From Hyphomicrobiales bacterium (lineage in GTDB: Bacteria; Pseudomonadota; Alphaproteobacteria; Rhizobiales; Aestuariivirgaceae): a stretch of 5,436 nucleotides of DNA. The stretch is taken from assembly GCA_003151375.1 (NCBI GenBank), contig PLXI01000053.1, forward strand, positions 1,071-6,506, in the 5' to 3' direction. Both the position numbers and the translations under genes were made by a program. Shown piece by piece: positions 1-5,326 of the stretch. The first letter of the stretch is position 1. Every line of letters begins with the position of its first letter. The notes below the pieces were generated by a model, which saw only the letters and a program-made list of their open reading frames with translations, made no database searches and was not told the origin of the DNA.

Positions 1-2
1 GA

Positions 3-1376
3 AAAATGGATGCCTTCACCTTGGCCGAATTGAATGTTCCAGCCGAGCAACGCTTGGCCACCATTGAGGCCAACATTCCTCGCTTGGCGACCTATGAAGT
101 TGGTTTGGGCGATCGTTACATCGTGGTCAACGTGCCCGCTCAACAACTTGAAGCCGTTGCTGGTGGCCGTGTAGCTGAGCGCCACAACACCATCGTGGGT
201 CGGCCAGCGCGCCCAACGCCCGTGGTCATGACCGGCATTGAAACAGTGAAATTCAATCCTTACTGGTTTGCGCCATCATCTATCGTACGCAAAGACATTT
301 TACCTAAGCTGCAACATGATTTGAGCTATCTGAAGCAACTCGACATCAAAATATTCAAAGGCGACCAAAATGGTCCTGAAGTTGATCCCAAAACCTTGAA
401 TTTTAAAACTCTGGTGGCGGAAGACTATTTGTTCCGGCAAGAGCCTGGCCCTGATAACGCTATGGACACTGCCAAGATTGAGTTCAGAAGTCCATTCGGC
501 ATTTATCTGCATGACACTCCAGAAAAGCAGATGTTTAATTACAACAACCGCTTCTTTTCTTCGGGCTGCATCCGCATTCAGAACATGTCGGGATTGGTAA
601 ATTGGGTGTTGAACGGGCAGGATGGTTATAATCCAGACAAGATTGCTGGCATGGCCAAAACCTTGGAGCGTTTGGATGTAGCACTTGTGGCCCCATTGCA
701 ACTGCGTGTGGCTTATCTAACTGCATGGCCCTCGCTGGGTGGCACGGTTTCCTTCCGCCATGATGTATACCAAATGGATGGCTCAGGCTTCATCGTTGGC
801 CAGCCGATGGCGGTGGGTGAGATGAGCCCAGACAATAAGCGTTTTGTTTTGAAGCCATTGCCAAGTGCTCCATCGGTTGATGATGCCGAAGCCGGAGGTT
901 CAGGTTTCTTTGGATCAAAGATGGGCAAAATTGATGGTGCAACCGCTACCGGCGCTGGTGGTGGTACAGCAAGTATGGCGACCACAAGAGCCACAGAGCA
1001 ACTGGCGTCAACATCAAAGTCTGGTTTATTTGATTGGCCAAGTTATTACAAAAAGAAAGCGGCTGAAGAAAGTGCTGCAGCTGATAAAATCAAGAATCCC
1101 AAGAAGAAGCTCGACAAAAAGGGCAAGGCTTCAGCTGATGCCAAGGCCAAAGATAAAAAGTCACTGGATAAAAAGTTGGTCGCCAAAAAATCTACATTGA
1201 AAAAGCCTGGCGCTTGCAAGCCAGATGGCAGTGCGGCCGATGGTTGTTTGCCAAAAATAGACACGCCAGACAAAACGGTTGAAGCGCCAAAGCCCGTTGA
1301 TACTACTGCGGCTGCTGATGTGCCAAAGCCAGAAGAGCCAGCAGCACCAGTTGTTGTGCCAACGCCGGCAAATTAA
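3..1376 (+). CDS. L,D-transpeptidase of the YcbB/LdtD class (YkuD domain), 5'-partial
   Basis: Periplasmic enzyme predicted to make 3-3 cross-links between peptidoglycan stem peptides through a catalytic cysteine. The reading frame is open to the window edge. The first ATG is at position 6, but the protein there begins inside the conserved segment (TLAELNVPAEQRL, then YIVVNVP) that precedes the YkuD domain, so the signal peptide and the N-terminal and peptidoglycan-binding regions are probably upstream. Counting from that Met, the YkuD core covers about residues 37-230. The catalytic signature is FGIYLHDTP (His169) followed by SSGCIRI (Cys188, codon 567-569), the SSGC form seen in LdtD. The family's LRVAYLTAW / DVYQMDG segment is at about 233-259. 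From about residue 290 there is a long low-complexity tail: Gly/Ser/Thr-rich (296-340), Lys-rich (349-403), a Cys pair at 404 and 414, then Pro/Ala/Glu-rich to the end. The tail is longer than I expect for the family. Family assignment is firm; the cross-linking role is inferred. Confidence 0.9.
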   Translation, partial: KMDAFTLAELNVPAEQRLATIEANIPRLATYEVGLGDRYIVVNVPAQQLEAVAGGRVAERHNTIVGRPARPTPVVMTGIETVKFNPYWFAPSSIVRKDILPKLQHDLSYLKQLDIKIFKGDQNGPEVDPKTLNFKTLVAEDYLFRQEPGPDNAMDTAKIEFRSPFGIYLHDTPEKQMFNYNNRFFSSGCIRIQNMSGLVNWVLNGQDGYNPDKIAGMAKTLERLDVALVAPLQLRVAYLTAWPSLGGTVSFRHDVYQMDGSGFIVGQPMAVGEMSPDNKRFVLKPLPSAPSVDDAEAGGSGFFGSKMGKIDGATATGAGGGTASMATTRATEQLASTSKSGLFDWPSYYKKKAAEESAAADKIKNPKKKLDKKGKASADAKAKDKKSLDKKLVAKKSTLKKPGACKPDGSAADGCLPKIDTPDKTVEAPKPVDTTAAADVPKPEEPAAPVVVPTPAN

Positions 1377-1409
1377 CTGCGGCGTGGTGTAGGCTTTACC
1401 GAAGCGCCA

Positions 1410-1438
1410 GAGCCTGCCATAGAGCAGGCTCAAATTTT
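1410..1438 (+). terminator. Hairpin between the L,D-transpeptidase gene and glyA (weak intrinsic terminator or leader structure)
   Basis: A perfect 8-bp inverted repeat, GAGCCTGC (1410-1417) and GCAGGCTC (1424-1431), encloses a 6-nt loop and is followed by AAATTTT. The position, 34 nt after the transpeptidase stop, suits a Rho-independent terminator, but the T run is only four long and is preceded by three A. The hairpin ends 9 nt before the glyA Shine-Dalgarno, so it could instead be a structure in the glyA leader. No other terminator is visible in this gap. Confidence 0.5.
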
Positions 1439-1440
1439 AT

Positions 1441-1444
1441 GGAG
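1441..1444 (+). promoter_or_regulatory. glyA ribosome binding site that selects the ATG at 1451
   Basis: GGAG lies 6 nt before the ATG at 1451. The alternative in-frame ATG at 1439 overlaps this site, has only AAATTTT upstream of it and directly abuts the hairpin. The start at 1451 is therefore preferred, which makes GlyA 448 aa. Confidence 0.7.
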
Positions 1445-1450
1445 CAGGTG

Positions 1451-2797
1451 ATGGCAGCTAAGTCTCGCAAAGTGACCAAGTCAGCAAAGAAATCAAAGCC
1501 AGTTAAGGGCAGGGCGAAACCACTTTACCCTGGCTTCTTCAAAGACAAACTTGCCAAGGCTGACCCTAAGATTGCCCGGGCCATCAAGTCAGAACTTTTA
1601 CGCCAACAAAATGAGATTGAGCTGATTGCGTCGGAAAATATCGTCAGCCGCGCTGTGCTTGAGGCCCAAGGCAGTGTGATGACCAATAAATATGCCGAAG
1701 GCTATCCAGGCCGTCGATATTATGGCGGCTGTCAATATGTGGATCAATCCGAAGAACTGGCTATTGATCGCGCTAGAAAACTTTTCAATTGCGCTTATGC
1801 CAATGTGCAACCCCATTCAGGCTCGACTGCCAATCAGGGGGCATTCTTTGCGCTGCTGCAACCGGGTGATACGTTCATGGGCTTGGATCTCGCCTGCGGC
1901 GGCCATCTCACCCATGGCTCACCCGTCAACCAATCAGGCAAGTGGTTCAAAGTTGCCTCTTACAAAGTGCGCGAAGACAATCAGCAGATCAATTATGACG
2001 ATGTTGCCGCACAAGCTTTGCAGGAACGCCCCAAGCTAATCGTAGCGGGTGGCTCAGCTTACCCACGACAAATTGATTTCAAACGCTTCCGCGAAATAGC
2101 TGATTCAGTTGGTGCATATCTCATGGTCGATATGGCCCACTTTGCCGGTCTTGTTGCTGGTGGTGCGCATCCAAGTCCCTTGCCTTATGCCCATGTGGTA
2201 ACAACCACCACGCATAAAACTTTGCGGGGGCCTCGTGGCGGTATGATTTTGTCCAATGATGAGGCATTGGGTAAGAAAATCAACTCGGCGATTTTCCCCG
2301 GCCTCATTGGCGGGCCATTGGAACATGTAATTGCAGCAAAGGGGGTGGCCTTCGGTGAAGCGCTGAAACCTGCCTTCAAGAAATATGCGCATCAAGTTGT
2401 GGCTAACGCCAAGGCCTTGGCCGATGAAATGATAAAGGGCGGTTGCGATGTTACAACCGGCGGCACCGACACGCATCTGCTGTTGGTTGACTTGCGCAAA
2501 AAAGGCCTCAGCGGCAAAGCTGCTGAACACGCTTTGGGCCGTGCTTTCATCACTTGCAATAAAAACGGCATCCCGTTTGATCCCACGCCATTCACGATTA
2601 CCTCTGGCATTCGCTTAGGCTCACCCGCTGCAACCTCACGCGGCTTTGGTGAACATGAATTCCGTGAAGTTGGCCATCTGGTGAATGAAGTGCTCGACGG
2701 GCTTGCTAAGCATGGTGAAGATGCCAATGGTAAGGTTGAAGCCGCTGTGAAACGCAAAGTGCTCAGCCTCACCAAAAAATTCCCGATATATAATTAG
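1451..2797 (+). CDS. glyA: Serine hydroxymethyltransferase
   Basis: Cytosolic PLP enzyme that interconverts serine plus tetrahydrofolate with glycine plus 5,10-methylene-tetrahydrofolate, the main source of one-carbon units for thymidylate, purines and methionine. From the ATG at 1451 (448 aa) the family signatures appear in order: ELIASEN (57-63), YAEGYPGRRYYGG (81-93), PHSGS (121-125), HGSPVN (155-160), VDMAHFAGLVA (226-236, with the PLP-contacting Asp227 and His230), TTTTHKTLRGPRGG with Schiff-base Lys256 (codon 2216-2218), and TSGIR with the substrate-carboxylate Arg388. All key residues are present. It is about 30 aa longer than E. coli GlyA (417 aa), mainly because of a Lys-rich N-terminal extension (AAKSRKVTKSAKK and onward, about residues 2-24) before the core begins near PLYPGFF. 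No later in-frame start other than a GTG at 1472 could shorten it before the core. It is followed 11 nt later by nrdR, an alphaproteobacterial pairing, and the two are probably cotranscribed. Confidence 0.98.
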   Translation: MAAKSRKVTKSAKKSKPVKGRAKPLYPGFFKDKLAKADPKIARAIKSELLRQQNEIELIASENIVSRAVLEAQGSVMTNKYAEGYPGRRYYGGCQYVDQSEELAIDRARKLFNCAYANVQPHSGSTANQGAFFALLQPGDTFMGLDLACGGHLTHGSPVNQSGKWFKVASYKVREDNQQINYDDVAAQALQERPKLIVAGGSAYPRQIDFKRFREIADSVGAYLMVDMAHFAGLVAGGAHPSPLPYAHVVTTTTHKTLRGPRGGMILSNDEALGKKINSAIFPGLIGGPLEHVIAAKGVAFGEALKPAFKKYAHQVVANAKALADEMIKGGCDVTTGGTDTHLLLVDLRKKGLSGKAAEHALGRAFITCNKNGIPFDPTPFTITSGIRLGSPAATSRGFGEHEFREVGHLVNEVLDGLAKHGEDANGKVEAAVKRKVLSLTKKFPIYN

Positions 2798-2801
2798 GGA
2801 G
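2798..2801 (+). promoter_or_regulatory. nrdR ribosome binding site
   Basis: GGAG begins directly after the glyA TAG stop (2795-2797) and sits 7 nt before the nrdR ATG at 2809. This close packing favours cotranscription and perhaps translational coupling with glyA. Confidence 0.7.
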
Positions 2802-2808
2802 AAAACAT

Positions 2809-3273
2809 ATGCGCTGTCCATTCTGCGGTAATGCCGATACCCAAGTGAAGGACAGCCGCGCCTCTGAGGATAACAGCGCCATTCGCCGCAGGCGGGCCTG
2901 CCCAGATTGCGGCGGTCGGTTCACCACATTTGAGCGCGTACAATTGCGTGAACTTTCGGTGATAAAACGCAGCGGCAGACGAACGGTTTTCGATCGTGAT
3001 AAGTTAGCGCGCTCAGTTCAGGTAGCTCTGCGTAAACGCCCTGTTGAAGCTGAGCGTATTGAGCGGATGATTTCTGGCATCGTTCGCCAGTTGGAAAGCT
3101 TGGGCGAAACCGAAATTAAGTCTGAACAAATCGGCGAATTGGTGATGGAAGGCCTGAAGACGTTGGATGATGTAGCCTACGTGCGCTTTGCTTCTGTGTA
3201 TCGCAATTTTCGCGAAGCCAAGGATTTTGAGAACATCATTGGTGAACTGGCCGCTGATGAGGATAAGGCTTAG
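2809..3273 (+). CDS. nrdR: Transcriptional repressor NrdR
   Basis: Zinc-ribbon/ATP-cone repressor that binds NrdR boxes in front of ribonucleotide reductase operons and responds to bound ATP/dATP. The 154-aa length is normal for the family. The N-terminal zinc ribbon shows the two cysteine pairs MRCPFC (Cys3, Cys6) and CPDC (Cys31, Cys34), separated by the conserved VKDSR and AIRRRRACP segments, followed by GRFTTFER. The ATP-cone runs from about residue 49 (LSVIKRSGRRTVFDRDKLARSV) to about 139, including the DDVAYVRFASVYRNF segment. The start is secured by the universally placed MRCPFC and a GGAG site 7 nt upstream. No NrdR box or ribonucleotide reductase gene is visible in the window, so its targets lie elsewhere. 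The stop overlaps, on the opposite strand, the stop of the next gene. In many alphaproteobacteria ribD follows nrdR; here it does not. Confidence 0.98.
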   Translation: MRCPFCGNADTQVKDSRASEDNSAIRRRRACPDCGGRFTTFERVQLRELSVIKRSGRRTVFDRDKLARSVQVALRKRPVEAERIERMISGIVRQLESLGETEIKSEQIGELVMEGLKTLDDVAYVRFASVYRNFREAKDFENIIGELAADEDKA

Positions 3274-3494
3274 TTCCAGTGGCAGACGCGGTTGAGATCG
3301 CGTTTTGTGTCGCCTGCTTTACAGGTTATTGTGCAGCCGTTCGGTAGGCTAAAGCTGAAGGTGCCGTGCTGCGAGCCTCCCATTAGTAGTTTGTACGAAA
3401 TTGCCACTGGATCACCGTGACAGACCTTCGCATCAGCGATGCTCGGCAGAATCACTGTTGTTAGTGCAAAGGAGTAAATTAGAACAAATCGCAT
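3270..3494 (-). CDS. Small secreted four-cysteine protein of unknown function
   Basis: I do not recognise a family. The 74-aa product starts with a plausible Sec signal peptide: MRF, a hydrophobic core at about residues 4-18, and a cleavage motif ADA^K after residue 22. This leaves a mature peptide of about 52 aa with four cysteines (25, 54, 58, 71), enough for two disulfides in the periplasm or outside the cell. The mature part holds a Gly/Ser-rich stretch (MGGSQHGTFSFSLPNG), CTITC, and a terminal VCHWN. The ATG at 3494 is preferred over an in-frame ATG at 3539 because GGAG lies 6 nt upstream of it and the signal peptide then begins correctly. The TAA stop and the nrdR TAG share the bases TTAG, so the genes converge with a 4-nt overlap. 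It is a separate unit from the barrel gene upstream, since a strong terminator lies between them. Being a real gene rests on the signal peptide, Shine-Dalgarno and cysteine pattern. Confidence 0.65.
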   Translation of the reverse strand: MRFVLIYSFALTTVILPSIADAKVCHGDPVAISYKLLMGGSQHGTFSFSLPNGCTITCKAGDTKRDLNRVCHWN

Positions 3495-3500
3495 GCTCGT

Positions 3501-3504
3501 CTCC
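3501..3504 (-). promoter_or_regulatory. Ribosome binding site deciding the start of the small secreted protein
   Basis: On the minus strand GGAG occupies 3504-3501, followed by a 6-nt spacer and the ATG at 3494. This supports the start at 3494 over the in-frame ATG at 3539. Confidence 0.6.
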
Positions 3505-3522
3505 AATAAATTACTCAGGAAA

Positions 3523-3550
3523 ATCCTATTTAGCCTCACGTGGCACTCAA
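3523..3550 (-). promoter_or_regulatory. Candidate sigma70-type promoter of the small secreted protein gene
   Basis: Minus strand: TTGAGT (3550-3545, 4/6 match to TTGACA), a 16-nt spacer, then TAGGAT (3528-3523, 4/6 match to TATAAT). The expected RNA start near 3516 gives a leader of about 22 nt. The site lies between the terminator of the upstream barrel gene and the coding region, where a promoter is needed. The boxes are weak matches. Confidence 0.35.
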
Positions 3551-3555
3551 GTCAC

Positions 3556-3585
3556 AAAAAAGGGCGCGCCGAAGGCCGCCCTTTT
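3556..3585 (-). terminator. Strong intrinsic terminator after the outer-membrane barrel gene, possibly bidirectional
   Basis: Read on the minus strand: AAAAGGGCG, GCC, loop TTC, GGC, a bulged G, then CGCCC and TTTTTT. This is a GC-rich stem of 8 bp with one bulge, extended by four A-U pairs and ending in a run of six T. It begins 18 nt after the barrel gene stop (3604). On the plus strand the same stem ends in only TTTT, so it could also stop, less efficiently, nrdR transcripts running antisense through the small gene. Confidence 0.88.
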
Positions 3586-3603
3586 GGAATGATTTCCAAC
3601 TTC

Positions 3604-4197
3604 TCAGAACTTGAATTCAAGCCCCGCCGAAACCAAACTTGCGTTGTAGCCAACAGTGGTGGAGCCAAAACCAGCCAGATTGAGCTGAGCATTTGATGCC
3701 AATTGGTAACGATACTCGGCCAACAACGAAATGTTCTTGGAAACAGAAACTTCCACCCCACCAAAAGCCTGGCCCCCGAACACCCATGCATTACCGTTTG
3801 AGGCCGGATTCAAATTTACATAAGCCACATCAACAGCGCCAACACCAAGACCACCATAGACACCAACTGGTCCGCTAACATTTAAATGGCCCACCACATT
3901 GCCCATCACGCTAGTGGATTGAAGACCGTTTGGCGCGCAGCAGTTATAAGTGGTGTTAGTATGGAACACATCGGTTTCGACTGAGAAATTATCACTAAGA
4001 TAATATCCCAAGGTCGCACCTGCATCCCAGCCGCCATTCATGGGATAAAGAGGCTGTGGAATACCATTATTCCACAACTGAGGCGATTCAAGCACCCCGC
4101 CGCCTAAGGCCTTAATATAAAATGAAGTGTCACCTGCAAAGGCAGAAGTCGTCAAAAGCCCCAGTAAGCCTGCCGAAATTAAAAACTTGTGCATCAT
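3604..4197 (-). CDS. Outer-membrane beta-barrel protein (opacity/OmpA-like porin superfamily)
   Basis: Predicted 197-aa outer-membrane protein. Residues 1-21 form a Sec signal peptide (MMHKFLISAGLLGLL, then SAFA^GDTS). The mature part of about 176 aa is made of alternating amphipathic strands rich in Gly and aromatics, such as GGWDAGATLGYYLSDNFSVE, GVYGGLGVGAVDVAYVN, ISLLAEYRYQL and SLVSAGLEFKF. It ends in Phe, the C-terminal signature recognised by the BAM complex. Size and pattern suit an eight-stranded barrel with long extracellular loops. An adjacent cysteine pair (86-87, NTTYNCCAPNG) falls in a predicted loop. The start is the first of two consecutive ATGs (4197, 4194). The frame stays open to an ATG at 4257, but that overlaps the -35 box of the promoter and would bury the signal peptide. 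The Shine-Dalgarno is weak (GGA, 8 nt before the ATG). Superfamily is likely; substrate or binding role is unknown. Confidence 0.82.
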   Translation of the reverse strand: MMHKFLISAGLLGLLTTSAFAGDTSFYIKALGGGVLESPQLWNNGIPQPLYPMNGGWDAGATLGYYLSDNFSVETDVFHTNTTYNCCAPNGLQSTSVMGNVVGHLNVSGPVGVYGGLGVGAVDVAYVNLNPASNGNAWVFGGQAFGGVEVSVSKNISLLAEYRYQLASNAQLNLAGFGSTTVGYNASLVSAGLEFKF

Positions 4198-4228
4198 CGC
4201 GCAAATCCAGTTTTGAACTTGTAAGCCT

Positions 4229-4257
4229 AGAATAAAGCTAGTTAAACAAAAATTCAA
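4229..4257 (-). promoter_or_regulatory. Candidate sigma70-type promoter of the outer-membrane barrel gene
   Basis: Minus strand: TTGAAT (4257-4252, 4/6 match to TTGACA), exactly 17 nt of AT-rich spacer, then TATTCT (4234-4229, 4/6 match to TATAAT). RNA would start near 4222, leaving about 25 nt before the ATG at 4197. The placement fits the start chosen from the signal peptide and argues against the longer frame beginning at 4257. Confidence 0.5.
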
Positions 4258-4323
4258 AAAATGTCAATTTTGGAGCCGGCACTGTGTTTGCTATGACGAG
4301 ATCATTAAATGCGGATAAATCAA

Positions 4324-5232
4324 TTAGGCGGTCATGATTTTTGCCTGATTATTCCGCCACAGCAAAAAGGCTGATGCCGCCATAATCATCGCAATGCCAA
4401 TCCACAAATTGCCCACCGGTAAATAGTGGAAGGCCAAGAACCCGGCAATGACATTGAACGGTAGGCGCAAGTCGTCAAACGGTTGCAGAAAGCTAGCATC
4501 GGCTTTTGAATAGGCTTTGGTGAAGAACCATTGCGCGAAGAACTGGATAACGCCACCCGCAAGCAAATAATAAAGAATGTTGCCCCGTGGCCATTCAAAA
4601 CCTGCGGCAACTGAAAACGCGCCGTTCCAGATTGTGATGCCAATGAGCAGCCACATGGTGATCGTTTCGGCACGTTCGGTGTTGGTGAACTTCTTAGTAA
4701 TCAGCGACACCACGCTCCAAAGAACCGAAGCAGCGATAGGTGTTAATGACCATGAATTGAAACCGGAACTCCAGGGCTGCAAAACAATCATTGCACCGGT
4801 AAAGCCAAGCGCCGCGGCAAACCATCGGTCGGCACCCACATCTTCACCAAGGAAGAATTTCGCACCCAGCAGAATGAAAAAAGGAGAAGTCATTACCAGT
4901 GCAATAACCTGCCAAATCTGAACGCCGTGAGAGAGGCCAAGCACAAAGGCCAGTACACCCAATCCAGAGAGTGCCACGCGGATGAGATGCAGAACAGGAA
5001 ATTGCGTTTTCATCGCGCCCAATCCATATTTCCAAATGAAAGGTAGTGCCACGATCAAGCCGATAAAATATTGCCAGAAGGCATCAGAGGTCGGCTTAAA
5101 ACCAAGCCCACCGAAGTCGGCTGAGCCAGTCACAGTTTGTGTAATCACATTGATTGCCGCGAAGGCAATGCCAGCGCCCACCATATAAGCAGCACCTTTT
5201 AGTGAGTTAGAAATTTGGGGTATCTGATTCAT
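4324..5232 (-). CDS. ribN: EamA/DMT-family transporter, probable riboflavin importer RibN
   Basis: Inner-membrane transporter of the drug/metabolite transporter superfamily, predicted to import riboflavin. From the ATG at 5232 it is 302 aa, normal for a two-EamA-domain protein. About ten hydrophobic helices can be seen near residues 13-35, 50-68, 79-101, 105-127, 134-152, 160-180, 189-211, 217-240, 255-270 and 274-292, the two EamA halves meeting near 153-160. The second half contains AYSKADASFLQPFDDLRLPFNV, the usual EamA pattern before helix 9. EamA sequence alone would not reveal the substrate. The assignment to RibN comes from the FMN riboswitch directly in front, the arrangement known for rhizobial ribN. 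The start at 5232 has AGGGA 8 nt upstream. The frame stays open to the window edge, but that extension is translated riboswitch RNA. An ATG at 5250 has no Shine-Dalgarno. No clear terminator follows (4258-4323), so some read-through into the barrel gene is possible. Confidence 0.85.
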   Translation of the reverse strand: MNQIPQISNSLKGAAYMVGAGIAFAAINVITQTVTGSADFGGLGFKPTSDAFWQYFIGLIVALPFIWKYGLGAMKTQFPVLHLIRVALSGLGVLAFVLGLSHGVQIWQVIALVMTSPFFILLGAKFFLGEDVGADRWFAAALGFTGAMIVLQPWSSGFNSWSLTPIAASVLWSVVSLITKKFTNTERAETITMWLLIGITIWNGAFSVAAGFEWPRGNILYYLLAGGVIQFFAQWFFTKAYSKADASFLQPFDDLRLPFNVIAGFLAFHYLPVGNLWIGIAMIMAASAFLLWRNNQAKIMTA

Positions 5233-5326
5233 GTCGATCGTCCCTTCCATTAAACATGAATCAGGACGCAGCCGCGATGCAAAACATCGTCGGCAAACCG
5301 TATTGCGAATCGCTACGCGGCCTTTC
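5233..5326 (-). promoter_or_regulatory. Expression platform of the FMN riboswitch, with a hairpin that can hide the ribosome binding site
   Basis: This is the leader between the aptamer and the transporter ATG. On the minus strand, CGTCC (5268-5264) can pair with GGACG (5243-5239), which overlaps the GGAAGGGA Shine-Dalgarno. TTC/GAA and AT/AT pairs inside extend this hairpin. A second, stronger hairpin pairs GCCG-A-CGATG with CATCGCGGC across 5294-5271 around a TTTTG loop. No T run follows either hairpin, so translational control is more likely than termination. The pairing was found by eye and not by folding software. Confidence 0.6.

Noticed and set aside
1439..1450. glyA start at the ATG at 1439
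   Set aside because: There is no ribosome binding site upstream; the GGAG within these bases fits the ATG at 1451 with 6-nt spacing.
1377..1450. Glycine or SAM riboswitch in front of glyA
   Set aside because: The gap is only 74 nt and shows no conserved riboswitch motifs, only the single 8-bp hairpin.
2105..2530. Long minus-strand frame inside glyA (141 aa), and similar antisense frames elsewhere in glyA and the transpeptidase gene
   Set aside because: They lie wholly inside firmly identified genes, have no recognisable domains and look like codon-bias shadows.
4198..4257. Longer start for the barrel protein at 4257
   Set aside because: It would place 20 residues before a proper signal peptide, overlaps the -35 box of the candidate promoter and has no Shine-Dalgarno.
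4258..4323. Terminator between the transporter and the barrel gene
   Set aside because: Only a short GCCGGC palindrome is present, with no stable stem followed by a T run on the minus strand.
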